Shown one piece after another: positions 62,017-64,000 of a stretch of 64,000 nt of DNA. The notes below the pieces were generated by a model. The model saw nothing but the letters and a program-made list of their open reading frames with translations. It was not told where the DNA came from and did no database searches. The position numbers and the translations under genes are program-made. This DNA is from Bartonella sp. AU18XJBT (GTDB lineage: Bacteria; Pseudomonadota; Alphaproteobacteria; Rhizobiales; Rhizobiaceae). The DNA lies in the NCBI RefSeq assembly GCF_028618595.1, contig NZ_JAQITE010000001.1:171195-235194 (forward strand), given 5' to 3'. Within the stretch, counting starts at the first letter, position 1. Every line of letters begins with the position of its first letter.

Positions 62017-63681
62017 ATGGGAGATAGCTTTTTGATTCGAAATGAAAAGGCTTTTGAAGCCACATTAAAAGCTTTAAGAAACCATGCCGCAAAGGATGGA
62101 GTCTATGATATTCGTCGCCATTTTGTAGAAGATGGACAGCGTTTTTCCCATTTTTCCCTCAGACTTGATGATCTTCTTTTTGATTTTTCAAAATGTGGTG
62201 TGACATTTAAAACATTGCAACTTCTAGATGATTTAGCTGTCGCAGCAGATGTGTTAGGCCGGCGTGATGCAATGTTTTCTGGTAAGGCGATTAATACAAC
62301 TGAAAAACGCTCAGTTCTTCATATTGCATTACGTTTACCTGCTGATGAAATTTTCATGTTGGATGGTCATAATCTTATTCGCGATATTCAAGATGTCCTT
62401 GAAGATATGGAAAGATTTTCTGAAAAGGTGCGTGATGGCAGCTATAAGGGAAACAGTGGCGAGAGAATAAGTGATATTGTCAATATTGGTATTGGTGGTT
62501 CTGATCTTGGTCCTGCAATGGTCACATATGCTTTAAAACCTTATCATGATGGTCCACAGTGTCATTTTGTTTCGAATGCTGACAGTGCTCATATTTCTGA
62601 TACTCTCTCTATTTTGAATCCAGCAACAACGCTGTTTGTCATTGCTTCTAAAACTTTTACAACGGCTGAAACAATGATAAATGCTCAAGTTGCACGACAG
62701 TGGATTTGTTCACATTTAGGAGAAGAAGCCGTTGGTACGCATTTTGTTGCTGTTTCAAGTGCGCTTGATAAAGTGGCAGAATTTGGCATAGATTCCACAA
62801 GAGTTTTTAAATTTTGGAATTGGGTTGGAGGACGTTATTCAATTTGGTCAGCCATTGGACTTATTGTTATGTTTGCAATAGGTGGTGGAAATTTTCGCCA
62901 ATTTCTCAATGGTGCTTTGCAAATGGACCAACATTTTAAAACTATGCCTTTGCATAAAAATATTCCTATTCGTTTTGCTCTTTTAGGGTTCTGGCATCGT
63001 GTTATTTGTGGTTATTCATCACGTTCTATCATTCCTTATGCACAGCGTTTAATACATTTTCCAGCTTATTTACAACAGCTTGATATGGAATCAAATGGTA
63101 AGCAAGTCTCTCTGGATGGAAAACCATTAAGTTTTTCAAGTGGTCCAATTGTTTGGGGGGATTCAGGCACAAATAGTCAACATGCTTTTTTCCAGCTTCT
63201 GCATCAAGGAACAGATATTATTCCTGTAGAATTTATTTTATTTATAAAAGGGCATGAGAAAAATTTACATTCTATGTATGAGATGTTGCTAGCAAACGGT
63301 TTAGCACAGTCGAAAGCATTGATGAAGGGGCGTAGTATTGAAGATACTCGGCATATCTTGATAAAAAATGGAGTTGATGAGGATGAAGCAAATCATTTAG
63401 CACTTCATAGAAGTTTTAAAGGAAACCGTCCTAGCATTACGCTAGTTCAAGATTTATTAACACCTTTTGCACTCGGTCGTCTTATTACGCTTTATGAACA
63501 TCGTACTTTTGTTGAAGGGATTTTAATGAATATTAATTCATTTGATCAATGGGGTGTTGAACTTGGTAAAGAATTAGCAAACGAGTTACTACCAATTCTT
63601 CGTGGCGAAAGTAAAGCGGATAATCGTGATAGTTCAACATTAGGGTTGCTAGCACATATTCAAGAAAGACGTGCAAAATAA
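62017..63681 (+). CDS. pgi: glucose-6-phosphate isomerase
   Basis: 554 residues, full-length PGI. The signatures VNIGIGGSDLGPAMV (about 153-167), FVIASKTFTTAETM, FWNWVGGRYSIWSAIGL (about 267-283) and GDSGTNSQHAFFQLLHQGT (with the catalytic histidine) are present. It interconverts glucose-6-phosphate and fructose-6-phosphate. ATG at 62017; AGGATAAGC lies upstream. It stands alone. Confidence 0.97.
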   Translation: MGDSFLIRNEKAFEATLKALRNHAAKDGVYDIRRHFVEDGQRFSHFSLRLDDLLFDFSKCGVTFKTLQLLDDLAVAADVLGRRDAMFSGKAINTTEKRSVLHIALRLPADEIFMLDGHNLIRDIQDVLEDMERFSEKVRDGSYKGNSGERISDIVNIGIGGSDLGPAMVTYALKPYHDGPQCHFVSNADSAHISDTLSILNPATTLFVIASKTFTTAETMINAQVARQWICSHLGEEAVGTHFVAVSSALDKVAEFGIDSTRVFKFWNWVGGRYSIWSAIGLIVMFAIGGGNFRQFLNGALQMDQHFKTMPLHKNIPIRFALLGFWHRVICGYSSRSIIPYAQRLIHFPAYLQQLDMESNGKQVSLDGKPLSFSSGPIVWGDSGTNSQHAFFQLLHQGTDIIPVEFILFIKGHEKNLHSMYEMLLANGLAQSKALMKGRSIEDTRHILIKNGVDEDEANHLALHRSFKGNRPSITLVQDLLTPFALGRLITLYEHRTFVEGILMNINSFDQWGVELGKELANELLPILRGESKADNRDSSTLGLLAHIQERRAK

Positions 63682-64000
63682 ATATGATTTTACAGTAGTT
63701 TTTGTACTAACTAAGCAAAAGTAGAATGAGAAAGAAATATGAGATAATTCTTCAATTTCACTATGCATTCTCTTATTATCTGAACTAGATTTATGTAACA
63801 AAAAATCAAAAAAGTGCAAAAGTTGTAAAAATAAAAATTTATTTGCAAAAACGATATTTGAAGACCCTTTGCCTGTAGTTTGACAGTAGGTTTTATACTA
63901 AGTGGGAAGAGGTTGGATTAGGTAGGAATACGTGGTAATTTGTTGTTTTTATGGTTATTTTTTAGCATTAAATGCGGGTTTTGTCAAAATAGATTTTGAC
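63682..64000. other. gene-free right edge of the window
   Basis: 319 bp after pgi. The last 126 bp are the right copy of the repeat also found at the left edge. The remainder is AT-rich with no recognised feature. Confidence 0.6.
63875..64000 (+). repeat. 126-bp dispersed direct repeat, right copy
   Basis: Ungapped match to 57-182 in the same orientation, 109 of 126 bases identical by hand count. The match reaches the last base of the window, so the repeat may extend further. In the left copy the base-by-base similarity is not obvious beyond position 182, but the other copy cannot be read there. Confidence 0.85.

Overview
The window looks like chromosomal DNA of an alphaproteobacterium of the order Rhizobiales, most likely a Bartonella species. 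Three things point there: AT-rich DNA with long gene-poor gaps; Rhizobiales gene pairs (Hsp20 with DUF1150, fabA-fabB-fabI divergent from irr, gcrA, SitABCD); and a reduced but complete set of housekeeping genes. The species cannot be fixed from this sequence alone. I see no intact prophage, IS transposase, CRISPR array or secretion-system locus.

Layout. 0-1.1 kb is gene-free and holds one copy of a 126-bp repeat whose partner lies exactly at the other end of the window. 1.1-5.5 kb carries a DUF454 membrane protein and the manganese/iron ABC transporter sitABCD. 5.7-10.9 kb carries rpmI-rplT-pheS-pheT and nth. 11-14.5 kb carries a small heat-shock protein, a DUF1150 protein and ilvD. 15.6-25 kb carries mutS, a malic enzyme, secB, an FxsA protein, a Tim44-domain protein, an Smr protein and gcrA. 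25.5-28.7 kb is argD-argF-hslO. 29.8-32.7 kb is the heme-export cluster ccmABC plus a fused ccmD-ccmG gene, divergent from acnA. 35.9-41.4 kb is rpsT, dnaA, dnaN, recF and aroQ. 41.5-46 kb is the cytochrome bo ubiquinol oxidase operon cyoABCD, with a repeat-bearing CyoD tail. 46.4-57.2 kb carries gpsA, fabI-fabB-fabA, irr, an SH3 protein, rpsU, fhs and tRNA-Arg. 57.5-63.7 kb carries an RND efflux pair and pgi.

A recurring theme is iron and metal physiology. Irr, a Fur-family iron/heme regulator, is encoded here. An Irr-box-like palindrome pair lies between ccmA (heme export) and acnA (an Fe-S enzyme). A Mur/Fur-like palindrome lies in front of sitA. IlvD, Nth, aconitase and the heme-copper oxidase are all iron users.

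No wholly new system stands out. The observations most worth a second look are the CcmD-CcmG fusion, the 20-residue tandem repeats on CyoD, the iron-box candidates, the 126-bp repeats at both ends, a family of five decayed repeat copies in the gene-poor gaps, and a hairpin between rplT and pheS.
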